A stretch of DNA of 64,000 nucleotides from Sordaria brevicollis (lineage: Eukaryota; Ascomycota; Sordariomycetes; Sordariales; Sordariaceae), in assembly GCA_033439795.1 (NCBI GenBank), contig JAUTDP010000001.1:2108001-2172000 (forward strand), given 5' to 3'. The position numbers and the translations under genes are program-made. Each line of letters begins with the position of its first letter. Position 1 is the first letter of the stretch. This document shows, piece after piece, positions 1 to 11,740 of the stretch. Under the pieces are notes generated by a model, which saw only the letters and a program-made list of their open reading frames with translations, was not told the DNA's origin and searched no databases.

Positions 1-3000
1 AAAATGCGGCAGCCGAATGAGGAAATGATTTAAAGGTTCAGGTGATTGGATAGAACTTGATGGTGCTCTGGCCGATGGAGGGCAGGGTATCGTTTCCGCA
101 CTGTGATAGACGCAAAGTCAGGACCAACACCACGACGACACCTCCGTGTTGAAGAATCACGGGTCCCAATCTCACGGATTCCGTAGTGACCGCATCTGTA
201 GTGCTGCAGATATCACGGCCGACTCCCCTTTAATTAAGATGACCACCGGAGCGACCGCCGACTTTGAGTTTCGGAGGAAGCCCCGAGTTTCAGGTGGAGC
301 AAACATTGGGAGAATCGGGCGGTGGTCGGTCTTTGGGACATCGATATGATGGTTGTCGGTCGAACCCTAAAGGAGGTTTGGAGGTGCTAGGAACACCGAA
401 TCTCAGGGCGGTATTTTCAGCCCTCAGGATAATCGGTCCCTTTGTGTCTTGGCCACCATCGTCCTAGGTATATGGGATATGGTGGCCAGTGTGCGAAAAG
501 CCACTTGAGTCCTAGACCTGGGCGTTTTCTTCCCGCGGCGCCTCTAGAAAGATCATGACTCTGTACGGTCCCCATTTGGCGAACTGAGGCCATACGGGAT
601 GAAGCCGGATTTGAGGGTGCAAAGGTTGGTGGTGTGTAGCAAGCCCTCCAGTTCCAAAGGGTAGTTGATCGACTTGGGTCGACCGATTGAGAGACATGGC
701 GCTCTGGGTTGTGTAACTCCGTTAGCCATCAGTTTGCGGTCCTTTGGGTATTCGGACACCACTGCCACAATGGGCTAGATGCTGCGGTTAACTATGGGTG
801 CTTTGCCCATCGTGGATTGCTCTTCCGACGACATCTCTCACCCAAACCACCATGACGGGATATCAAGAGGCCTTTGCGAGACTCAATGACTTGTCGTTAG
901 AACCTCAACTCTTCAGCCCCCGAAACCACCCCTGCAGCAACGGACGGAGCAGCGCCTCCCTTGGGCGTCAAGGCCCGTGATGTATACTATAGGCGCTCGC
1001 TCTCAAGTTTTAAGGTTCTCGACGTCAGCAGTAGGGTAGGCAAGCAGTCAGCATCTTGTGATGCGCCGGCAGCGCGAGGAAAAAGGAGCAAGCAAGCCGG
1101 CCGATGCCCGTGTCAGGTTTCAATCGGACGTCCTTCTCCAGATTGCTTCCACTTGCTGTGCCGCGCCTCGAAGTTGGGATTGGACTTGGACAGGTGGCTC
1201 TTGGTTTGTCGCTCATTTTTTACTCCTCATCGCCGCGACTGGCGCCATGCAAGTCATTCCGTGATGGGGCATCTCAGTAGCTCAGGAACCTGCTTTCGTG
1301 GTGTCGTCAGTCATCAACAAAGTCTCGGTGAGCCAGCATGGCTTCATTGGACTCGTCGACGGCAAACCCTTGCCAAGCGGGGGATGAAACAGATCATCTG
1401 GTCCTATGACTGTGGTCGGCGTGAAGCCGGAACTGATTGCTGTTGAACCTGAATGGGGAGAAACGAATGGCGAGTGGGCGTCCGTAAGGCGACCAACACA
1501 AGGAGCGGACGAGAAATGGTTGCCTCGTTTGAGTTGCGGAATTTTTGGAGTTGACAGGTTGGTAAAGGTATGTTACAGTTCATTACACTGTAAGTTACAG
1601 CCCACTATGTACTCCATTTCCCCAACGATAAGGGGCCCCACACGGATTGCCCGCTGCCAAGACCGGTCCGGGATGCCCTGCCTTTTATCCAACTCCGCTC
1701 TCAACGACGACGACTTCCTCCTTCTCTCCAATGACACATCAAACTTGGACCTCACATTAACTCCTGTCTACATAGTAGTAGTTTCCCCTTGCCAGTTTCA
1801 TCGGACTACCCTTTTCAATGCCGTTCTCTAGCCCATCGCAGCTGCGGATGCCGGGTCTCCCTACACAATCCCTCGCCGTGCTCATCTACCGCCAGCAGAC
1901 CGGCCCCCACCTCCCGAGTGAGGTCCTATAGCTCGAGGTACTTGGGATATTAGCTGCTACCTTCTCTCCCAACCTTCTTCAGCTCCCGGCATTCTTACAT
2001 GCCGTTGGCCATAAGCCCATCCGGACGAGGTGCCGTACCAACCTGGAAGCTCTTCCATCTTCTTTTCTCACTTTCCCATCGACGACCCGTCTCCATCTTC
2101 CCGCATCTCGGAGATGACCGCTGCATCGGGTTTCATGGTTTTACTTACCCGTGGTTCCCTTGCGTGGGAATGTTGTTATGGCTCTCAACTCGTGACCATG
2201 ATATCTTGGCCAGCCAAGGTAGCGGGAAGGTTATCAAAGACCCCAACCACTCAACGACCAGACAGAAAGGATGACAGTATTTGAACACGGAGATGCCCTG
2301 ATAGGTACCCTCGGACTGCCCTACCCGGCGGCTGTTCCCCGGATGGCCCCCGGGCTTTCGGTGCTACTAACAAAGTCAGTGTCCTCCTCCGATGCCCAAC
2401 CCTCCAGGACCTCTGACAGGATTCAAAAAAAGGGACGGACTGTCTACTGGATATGGGCACTTGTCCATATTACTTCGTCCATTGACAGCTAGAATGTCCC
2501 TTCATTTTTGGGGGGTCCTTCAAACCGTTGACCCGTACCTCTTGCTGCAAGGAACTCAAGCTTCAAGCCTCTGACGACAGGAGTGTCGATTCTCTTTCTC
2601 CGGGGTAACCTGGAGACCAGCGCAATCTGTCACTTTCACAACTTCGCCGGTTATGCCAAGCGGTGACAGCCACCACGTTGAGTTTCAGAGGGAATAATAT
2701 GATCCGAAAGACTTGCTTTGACCCTTTGGACTTTGCAAATCTGCCGAGCAACTATCCATGTCCTGCTGAACCTGAACACAAAAAGCACATGCTCGGCGAT
2801 TAACCTTACGTCCTCCGAATAGTCGAGTTATGGTTCCGATGTTGTACATACAGAAGAGACCTCAAGCGAGCAACTCCCCCAGCTTCTCCAGACACCGTCA
2901 CTCCCCATCCCTTTTGCCGAAGACGCCAAGGTTACACACAGCAACCACTATCAGTGTCAGGTAACACAACAAAGGTACCATGGGGCAGGCAGACACCAAC

Positions 3001-4725
3001 AACCGCCAAGCTATAGCTCTACCGAGCTATCCATTTGGATAGCACACACCGCATCGTGCATATACGATCACTATCAATACTTTTAGTTCCAAAAATACCA
3101 GGTTTCTGGATCCTGCCACTGATCACAGCATCCACAGCATCGGAGCTGCTTCAGCGTGTCAGGGATCGCAGAGCTATTCGGTTTCTACCCGTCATCCAGA
3201 TGGCGAGTGTCACAGCTACCAAAGCAAAGCAGCTAGCTAGAGCTTGTGATAGCTTCAATGTCACGTTGCTTCCTCGACTCCCTTCCCTATACACGCCCAG
3301 CCGCAGATATGTATAGTACTTCAGGAAAGTTAGTGCTAACTTACATGCTGTACCCAGGTGAAGCAAATCCTCCGATCTGCCCTTGATAATCCCTGACCAG
3401 CTGTACAGACAGTACTGGGTTCATATACCCACGAGTTGACTGAACGATCCTCTCCGCTGGACACCCATAGTACCTCGAAACTTCCTCGCATTGAGACACC
3501 GATAGCACTCATCCACCAACGCGGTCCCATCATGAGCGACGCCATCCAGGCGCAGGCGCAGGCACAAGGCCAAGATATTTTCTGCGGGATACGATGCCTT
3601 TCTTCATCACATGCTTTTTCGGCCCCCAAACCGTCTGTCTCTTGCTCGCGAAGAAGATAGATTGATGGTTGCACAAACAAAGGTTTCCCGCATCACGGTA
3701 CCGCAGTAGCATTGGATTCTCACGGCATTACTGAAAGACACCAGGAAAAAGTGGCCTCCGGCACCGAAGCGCTCATCATAGTTTACCAAGCTTCAATGGA
3801 CCACGGTCTTGATCATGGGGCTGAGTCAGCGTCAATGACATACCTCTTGAGTTATGGGCCCAGAGGACTTCAAATGTGGAGTCAACACGGATACCGTCAA
3901 TTAATTTCCTGTGAGGATAAAAGAACTGGATAGAAGTGGAACTCACCGGTCATTGGCAAGCGCCAAGACATTTCGTTGTGAGGAAGGTGCCGGTCACTCT
4001 TGCCCTTCGTCAAATTGAAGACACATGACTTTCCTCAAACAGCTGCCATGATCTTCGCATCTTACGGAAGGTATCCCCGATTGAGGACTCTGGGAAGGCA
4101 CTTTCATGAACTCAAGAAAGAGCGAGTGGGAGCATATCACGCCTCTTGACTGTCCCCCACCAGACTAATCGTCTTTTTGAACACATCGCTGGAGGAGTTG
4201 GAATTTGGAAGCCCTTGGAATTTTCTTTCCCATCTGAACCAACCGATATCATCAAATTTCCTTCTCATTCCAACTTTAAACTCACAGCATTCACCTCTCC
4301 GTACAGCCTCATTATGATCTCGCAGAAGAGGATTGAGTCCTTGTGCGCAGCTGCGCTTCGTTGGTTGCGTCCCGTGTTTTATCGCTATCTTCTCCAGCCC
4401 CCAACAGTTCCAATTTCCAGGGCCAAACAGTAACGGGTGAACCACCGGTCCACCGGATAAAGACCAGAGCACTACGAAACCGGACTCTCAACACTTCAAG
4501 GTTTATTGACCGTCGTGATAATGGATGTCGATTAGTACGCGCGCAGTGCTGCCTTCCAACTTACCCCACCGAGCCTCTGCTTCGCCGCACAATGAATATC
4601 GGTTATCAGACTCCGGCTTCTCATGATAAAGCCCAGGACGACAGCGGGCAACTTCCAGTTTTGCCGCTTTTGCGTCTGGATGAAGGACAGGCTATGCCTC
4701 TAGGTTTTGGCATATAGGTCAGCCT
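1..4725. other. No supportable gene; intergenic sequence
   Basis: Open frames here are short, lie on both strands and often begin at non-ATG codons. None shows a recognisable domain or a convincing set of splice sites. Base composition is like the genic part of the window and there is no RIP signature. The last few hundred bases are probably the promoter and 5' leader of the membrane-protein gene that follows: a good donor (GTAAGT at 4726) and an acceptor CAG ending at 4806, one base before its ATG, suggest an intron in the leader. Confidence 0.5.
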
Positions 4726-4807
4726 GTAAGTCTCCAACTCCCTTGTTTTCGGTGTCACATTTCGTGATTCTTTATGGAGTGCGGAGAATGCTGCTCTCAA
4801 TATCAGG

Positions 4808-7193
4808 ATGCTGCCACCAAGACTGTCTACCAGAGGTGACGTCGAGCTCCGTCCCGACAGATTCCTCAAGTTACCCTACTATCAAACCATACCACGGAAT
4901 CTAACACATCAGGTCACCTTCACAAGCATAACCAGCGGCTTAGACTTTATCCTTAACACAACTTCAGCTCCTGTCCCGTCATACAGGGACATCGCTCCAT
5001 GGACCAAACACTTGATTCCAGGCGGTTGTCAAATCTCCGACCCCGTTGACCCAATAACCAGCAGCGATAGCCCTACTGCACCACTGAACTGCTCTGAGGC
5101 ATGTCTCAACAGTTCCCTCCTTTTTGGCTCCCTCCCCACATTGGCCAATTGCATCACGATCTCGTCCGTGGCTCTGACGACTCAAAACAGCAGTCTTTCC
5201 TTTAGTTCACCGACCAACACTACGGCTCTTGCTCAGTTCGGAGTGGCTTCTGCAGATCTCGCAGCACTCAATGGAGATGCATTGTTGAGCGATGTAGTCC
5301 AATGCGCCGTCGCCTCTTGTACCATGGATGGACAAGGCGGCGAATGTTCCGAGAACGGACTGTCTGCCCTCAGTGGGCTTCCTACTCTTGGGTTTGGTGA
5401 TCTTCCTCTCCTCTCTGCCGGACTCTCCCATTTCTGTGGGGGCTTCGTGGCTAGCATCGACTCCGACGTTGCCGGACCTGGTGCATGTCGTCCCCTCTCT
5501 TTATCCCACCCCGTTTCGCTCCATGTTCAAGCCCAATAACTAACCGTGACTACCAAAATAGGTCCTATTATCCCACGTCTCCCAGAGCTACCTCGCCCTC
5601 TTCTTTTTCCTACTCGTCAAACTCTTTAACTCCTCGCCGCGCAAGCTCGCCTTTCTCTACTCCGTCGCAGGACCCCGGCATAATGTCGCAAAACTACCAA
5701 AATGGCAAACCTCCCTGATGCTCTCAAAGCCCAATGCCGCCCTGATCTCAGCTACCGTCGAGTTTCACGAGGCTCAGACCTTTTTGGTTTTGGCAATGCA
5801 GGCCGCTACACTGGCAACCGCTTCCTTTCGATCCACTTGTTCAAATAACGGAGATTCTCCATGTCCAACGCTGGAGTCGGTCGCTAGCATAGCACAGAGC
5901 GTCATGAGCGCGGAGATGGTTAGGACGCTAGTTTTTGATAGCGTCTTGCCAGTATTGCTGGTGCAGAGTGCGTTACAGAAGGTTGGGGTGAAATGGTTGG
6001 TTTTTTCCCTCTCCTCTATTCTATTCCTTTCTTGTCATGACGAGTCTTGCTACTTCCTTCGCATCTCCAATCTTCTGTTACACGGACCTGTCCAAGACTG
6101 ACACTGCGGAATACCAAAAGGTGGTACACTAACCTCTCAACACTCCTCGCCACCAGCCTAGCCATCATTATCCAGACCTGGTCCCGCTTTCCGCTCACCT
6201 TCTCTGAACTTTTCAACCACTTGAAACAGAAACAACCGGTGTCCCAGTGCGGGAACAACCCACCACTAACAGTCTATTGTCTTGGGTCCTTATCGCAGTT
6301 TGAGGCGAACCAGGGTAATCGACTATCTATGTCTGCCATGCCTTCGCCGGTATGGATAGCGGGTTCTATGATGACCGTCCTATTGATCGACATGATTGTG
6401 CGAGATGCCACATTTCGTCGATATGCATCTGCTCTCCTTCCCAAACAGTGGAAAGAAAACAGGCTCTGGGAAAAGGGTTTTAGGCACACAGTCATGCTCA
6501 CGATTTACCGAGTTTCTTGGGTCTGGCTGGACTTGGGACTGATAGTCTGCGTCGCACTCCATCTGCAAGACTTGCGGCGGTTGACAGATGGGAAGGCGGG
6601 ACTGCTTAGCAATCCTGAACTGTGGTCCTATGGACAGCTGATCTCGGCGATGATTTGGGCGCCGGTTATGGCGAAGTATGTGTATTACAATATTTGTGAG
6701 TACCCCTCCATTCAGTATGCCGCATGGCTGTGATGTTTATTAGTGTGGATTTCAGCTAATCATTGCGCGGGTCACAGTTGGTGTAAAAGCCGGGTTTGAG
6801 GGGCGGATGGCAAACTGGTACAAGGTGATTAACGAGAGGGCTACCGGAGACGAGAGTCTGCATCAAAATACCATGACAGATGGTGTGGAAGAGAGCTCGG
6901 ACAGTCTCACACCAAATCACATCCCGAGAGCGCCTCGACTAGTTTTCACGCCTTTTGGAGCGTTGAGGGTGCGTGAACCACCAAGTCTCAGAGAAATCCA
7001 AGGGAGAGCGCTACGAGACCAGCTTCAGATTCAATAGTATGATATCATCGAGCGGTCAATGACGGGCAGTCGTGCCAAGAATGTGTTTTTGGATGATCAG
7101 GTTTGGGGATCCTTCCATTCCAATCTGGCGATGGAAGTCGTGAAGGTTTGCATGATGATCAACCACTACTTTCAACCCAAGAGCTTTTACTAG
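4808..7193 (+). CDS. Multi-pass membrane protein, fungal-specific, function unknown
   Basis: I do not recognise a named family. Exons I infer are 4808-5482, 5562-5995, 6121-6695, 6778-6968 and 7038-7193, about 676 residues. The first ~220 residues are Cys-rich with several N-x-S/T sites (NTT, NCS, NSS). After them come about six hydrophobic segments, for example around LALFFFLLVKLF, FLVLAMQAATLATA, LLATSLAIIIQTW, WIAGSMMTVLLID and VWLDLGLIVCVALHL. The tail is hydrophilic. Frame continuity through AGPG-VLLS at the first junction requires a GC donor at 5483; no GT nearby gives that frame with an equally good join. The last intron (6969-7037, GTGCGT...CAATAG) is a multiple of three and its final bases are an in-frame TAG. 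If it is retained the protein ends at 7037 (647 residues). If spliced, it gains a protein-like tail of 51 residues ending at 7193. ATG 4808 is chosen because all upstream in-frame sequence is stopped. Seen: frames and splice sites. Inferred: topology. Confidence 0.7.
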
Positions 7194-7296
7194 AGCATGA
7201 AAGATGGATTGGATGCAGGTGGACTGTGAGCTTAGTTTTTCTTTGCAAATTACAAAACAAAAAAAAATTCAAAAATCTTTTTTTTAAAAAAGACCC

Positions 7297-7303
7297 AAAA
7301 AAA
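7297..7303 (-). terminator. Pol III-type T-run terminator
   Basis: Read on the minus strand, seven T residues lie about 10 bases past the 3' end of the tRNA-like unit at 7314-7416, with a second T-run further on. This is the usual RNA polymerase III termination signal and argues that the unit was, or is, a Pol III gene. Confidence 0.5.
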
Positions 7304-7313
7304 TATGTGTGGT

Positions 7314-7416
7314 CGGTCCGTATGGGATTCGAACCCATATCATCCTCAAGGACCTCAATCAGAGACGAGATCGTCCCGCCTCAGGTATGTTGCCTGTAAT
7401 TTTACACCAACGCACC
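7314..7416 (-). tRNA. Degenerate class-II tRNA-like gene, isotype undetermined
   Basis: On the minus strand the T arm is perfect: a 5-bp stem ATGGG/CCCAT around TTCGAAT, which also forms a consensus B box. Acceptor strands GGTGCGT and ACGGACC pair at six of seven positions, with a G-G mismatch. A D arm GTGT/ACAT encloses a loop with A14, GG and A21 in place, and an A-box-like TGG...GG lies at the expected distance. A small hairpin (TCCT-TG-AGGA) resembles the long variable arm of Leu/Ser tRNAs. Between the D and variable arms there are 33 bases, enough for an anticodon arm plus a ~16-base intron, but the stem CCTGA/TGAGG has a mismatch and no U33 is evident, so I cannot read an anticodon. It may be a pseudogene. 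It lies about 120 bp past the preceding coding gene, on the opposite strand. Confidence 0.45.
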
Positions 7417-8597
7417 AACCACGGGAAGACAGTTAGGTGGGATGACTTATGTACCCAGGGTGCTCAAGTGCACCTTCCCATTCTTTCACTGCCTACACCA
7501 TGCATTTGCCGGGTAGTGCTTTCCCTCTTTCACTCTGGACGAAAGCGACTTCGTGCAAAGAGCGATAACCTAGAGGTATCCACTCATTCTTTGCGGACAT
7601 GCAATGATACCTGTTCCTGTCCTGTCCCGTACAATAGTAGAGGAACCCGCACGGAAGGTGAGGACGGATCAACGTCAACCACCACGTCGTCAATTTCAGT
7701 CTACCGTACTACAGCCACTGGCACTGCCACCACTGCCACCCCCAACTTTATATCCATCCATAGCCTCTTGCCCTAAACTTGTCCTGCACTTTGTTAACGT
7801 TATTGATTCAAAACCCCAGCATCCAATGGCCCAGGTATTTGGCGTCAGGTTCATATAACATGGTGATGGGACCTACTCTTGCAGTTGCATCCGCAGCTCC
7901 GCCCTTTTCTTGCTCTGTGTCCCGTCTCCCGCGGCAACTATCCAAGTATCTTCCGCTCGGTCCCCCCTTCGGCGACCGGCTCGGCTCGGCCCCTTTGCTG
8001 GATTGGGACATATCCTTCAACAAATCGCGGCTCCGAAGGGGCAGGACTGGCAGGACTGTGTCAAACCGGTAAGCAACGTTGCACAAACTTTGTTGGTTGG
8101 TTCTTCCCATTGTGGCTTTCTGAATTGAACTGTCATTGTCGCACAGAAGACTCTGACGACGGACTAACTGACTGCAGTGACTGGGTGGGGGGTAGGTACA
8201 TGATGCTTTCCCCTGCGGGCAATATCAATAATCATGGCGCTGGGTTCTAAAACCGACCGACGAAAGGTTCGGAAGCGAGGACGCCGGGGACGGAGAAAGC
8301 GGGATAGTATGTAGGAAGTCAAATTGGGCTCAACCCGTTTTTTCCTATGACCATCATCGTATCTTTGCCATAGGCTCAGTACAGACCCGGCCTGCTCAGC
8401 TCTACCGCTCTCCCATTTCAACCACACATACACAAAATGACTCCGTTAATTTACCCAAGAAAAAACGGCACTCCACGCTCGCTTTAACTGGCAAAAACAT
8501 CTAAAGGGCATCCATCCACAAAAACAGAAAAAGAAAGATCAGGAACGAAAGAGATCTGATAAGTAAGAATGGTCGCTCAAGTGGCCAGAAAAGAAAT
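7417..8597. other. Intergenic, no gene seen
   Basis: Only short overlapping frames on both strands. The right part is presumably the 3' untranslated region of the zinc-finger gene, which ends at 8598 on the minus strand. Confidence 0.5.
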
Positions 8598-11500
8598 TTA
8601 GTGTCCCTCCCTCGGACCCCTATGCGCCTCCATATCACAATGCTCGCACCTCGCATGGTTACAATCCAAACAACCCGGTGTCGTCTCAACGTTGAACATG
8701 GCTCCTGTGCATTGACACTGTTTTTTTTGTTAGTGATGTTACCTTGCACAAAACAAACCAGGGTTATGGGGAAAAGGAAAGGATGGGATGAAGGCTTACA
8801 CAAGACCACAGATACTCTCTTTGCCTACCACCACCACTACCACCACTGCTGTTGCTGCTCTTCTGCCTCTTTGCTGCTCTCGGCGCAGCAGCTTCGTCTG
8901 CGTCTATGCGGCGTTTTAGAGTGCCTGGCACCATTCTATACGAGACCGACGAGGAGGACGAAGTTGACGAAGTTGACGAGCCAGAAAAACCAGAAGAAGT
9001 CTCCAAATCGTCTCCGTCTGGCTGGTCAGATGTTAAATCAACCACCTCCCTCTCCTTTTCCTTGTCTCTTCCACTTCCACCCTTCCCATTCCCACTTCCA
9101 CTACCAGCAGGGGAAGTGGGCTCGATAAACTCCCAATCCTTAATATTCTGCTGCCTCACCCCATTCCTCCCAATGAAATGATCTTCAATATGATCAAACC
9201 TAGCCGACCACGCCAACTTCTTATCCTTCTGGAACTCAATCGTCTTGCGACAAAACCCGCACCAGAAGCGCGACTCGCAGTTGCGGCCAATGTGACACTC
9301 TGTCACCTTTTTCTCGATGGCCGGCTCGGACACGATGTTGTGTTCTTTCGAAAGGTGCGTGCGGAAGGATTCGCGGCGGTGGGCGACCCAGCCACACACA
9401 ACACCAGCGGCCCCGTTGTTGTTGTTGTTGTTTTTGGAATGATGAGAATGAGACTTCTCGTCGCAGCGCCAGATCTCGAGTTGCAAGTGTTGGCTGTTTT
9501 CGTGCCGCTTCCAGTCGTTTTTGCTGCCAAAGTTCTTGGAGCAGTTGTGGAAGGTGCAGGCGTAGGGCTTGTCGTGACGCTTTTGGTGTTTCTTGAGTTC
9601 GCACTTGCGGTTGAAGGACTTGTCGCACATGGAGCAGGGGTTTTTGCTGGTGGTGTTTCCGGTGGTCTTGGGAGCGGAGGCAGAGGTGGTGGGCGTGGGT
9701 GTCGGTTCTGGTTGAGGTTCGGTGGGGAGTAGTTGAGGCTCGGACCTCTCTTCCTTCTTTTGGTACCCGAGTTCGGCGATCAGTTGATCGAGGTTGCCCT
9801 TTGCTTGCAAGACGCGGAGAATGGTACGAGCACCCTCATCGTCGTCGAGCATGCTAAGAGGAACAGCTGACTGGGGTGAGGGATTAGGCTTGGGTGAGTT
9901 CTCGACAGGTGCTCTGAGAACGATGGCGTGTTCAATTGCATCGTCGGAGTCATCCGCAGACGTGTCTTGAGCCAAGTCAGGCACAGCATCATCCATCTCA
10001 TTTTCATCCGGCTCACCATCACGAAGGGTATTTGCAGCATTCAGCTCGGCAGTCTCCTGATACTGGTCAGTGTTGTCACCACGTCGATCATCATGACCAC
10101 TCCCACTCGACATAGTTTGGATACCAGCCGCCATGGTATGCGAAGGACTAGCATCACTATTAGCGGCCGTCGCAGGCATCTCCTCACGTCCGTCTGCCAA
10201 GACTTCCGATTCGAAACCAGGCTGCTGGCCACTCGAAGAGGGTTCATCAATCGATATGGATCTCGTCCTCTCAAGTGCGCCCAGCGAGCCGCGGCGGCTG
10301 GAAACCATGTGAAGGACGTGGGATGAGCTGACCTCTGCGACGCCTGCTGCATCAGGCCATGTGTACCCGTCACCGTTTTCCAAAGCGGCGAACTCCGTGT
10401 TCTCGCTCATCGAGCCCGTTCGACTTTGATGAAGGCTTATCGATGAATCGGTCGGAGCTTGAAGGCTGGTTTCGGTATAGGGTGCCATATGGCTCAGGTA
10501 TTGCAGTTGCGCCTGGTCGGTCCAGGAATCGCCGTTTTGCTGAGCCATCATCTGCATGGGCGGCGCGAGAACGACGGCAGAAATTGGGCCGACAAGTTCC
10601 GGCTCCGGAAGAACACTAGGGACGAATAAGCAATGGCTAACAAAGCAGGATCAGAGCAGGTTACTTACCGAGCTTCATATCTCTTTAGGTCGTCCTCCGC
10701 CTTGAGGTGTATGCCATGGACTCTTTTCAAGTGTTGCCTGAAGTTATCTGCCCGCGGCCAATCCTTTTGCTTCTTGGCCTTGGTCGGGCAAGTACCGTGG
10801 AGGCAGTGATAGACAACGGTATACATCTTGTGAACGGATGCCAAATGTCTCTGCAAGTCATTCTTGGTGCTGAAGCCCTTGTTACGATTGCAGCCGGGTT
10901 GTGTGCAATGATGAGGCTTTGTGTGTTTCTGCTTATGCTTACTGCAAGAAAGTCAGCAAGGGGTTGTACACAAACAGGAGTATGGATACTTACTTGAGCT
11001 CCGACTTGGTCTTGACATAAGCGTTACAGAAGTCACAAAACCAGTTTCTGTTTTCTGGACGAGCGAGAGCGGTTCGAGGGTCCCAGTCATCGTTCCCTAT
11101 GTCTTGCATGAGGGTGTCCCTGGGCATAACTGTGGTTTCGGGGTTTGGATGCTGTTGGAGCTGGAGCTGGGAATAGTCGACGTCGCCATACACGGATGGA
11201 TTCCCCACACTCTGCCTGGCTACACTCCCATATCCAGAGTCGGAGAAGACGCCAGTAGTGCGGTCGGCAGCGGTATCACATTCTGATGGCGCATGGTTAT
11301 CACGATATCTGTGATAGTCGGCATATCCAGTGTTGATGGAAATGTTGGGTCCAGCAAGCTTGACGGGGTTCCAGGCAGGGCTAGGATCGTGCAAGAACTG
11401 GTCCAGTATGGTAAAGTGTTCCTTCCCTTGGGTTGAAGCATTATGGGCTTTGTGGAACTGTTGGTCCACGGTAAAGCCCGCGTGAGAAGGTTGACCGGCG

Positions 11501-11740
11501 GTCACAGTAGTGCCTCCATATCCATGGCCACTGGATGCCATGGTAGTCACCGCGCCAGACATGTTGACGGGAGGAGAGTCGAGCAGCCCCGGAGAATGTG
11601 TGCCTTGGCTGGACTGGCCGTTGTAGTAGGGCTATTTTGATGTTAGAGATGACTCGATATGACTCTATGTTTCTCTGAACAGAAGTTTGCGCTTCACATA
11701 CCTCATACTGTCCCTGTTGACCATACGGATATTGTGACAT
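8598..11740 (-). CDS. C2H2 zinc-finger protein, probable transcription factor (apparent frameshift)
   Basis: Exons on the minus strand: 11740-11702, 11631-10994, 10942-10669, 10615-8800 and 8717-8598, all with good donors (GTATGT or GTAAGY) and AG acceptors; about 961 residues if one extra base is discounted. Module 1 (exons 2-3) has CDFC...HKQKH, then C-x4-C...H-x4-H and further Cys/His pairs. Module 2 (exon 4) repeats the pattern with CSMC...HQKRH and C-x4-C...H-x4-H, so the two look like an internal duplication. The long Ser/Gln/Asp-rich stretch between them is probably disordered and regulatory. The last exon adds WSCCQC...CLDC...CEHC, likely another zinc-binding unit seen in fungal nuclear proteins. 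Oddity: in exon 3 a run of four A (10921-10918) puts HKQKH and KPHHC in different frames. Removing one A, or using the acceptor at 10930, restores the frame. DNA targets are unknown. Confidence 0.8.

Noticed and set aside
961..1831. Overlapping frames of 141 and 161 codons
   Set aside because: The first has no ATG start, neither has a recognisable domain or splice support, and similar frames occur on the opposite strand.
9178..9732. 184-codon frame antisense to the zinc-finger gene
   Set aside because: It is a shadow of the coding exon; its Val/Gly repeats mirror the Asn and Pro/Thr runs on the other strand.
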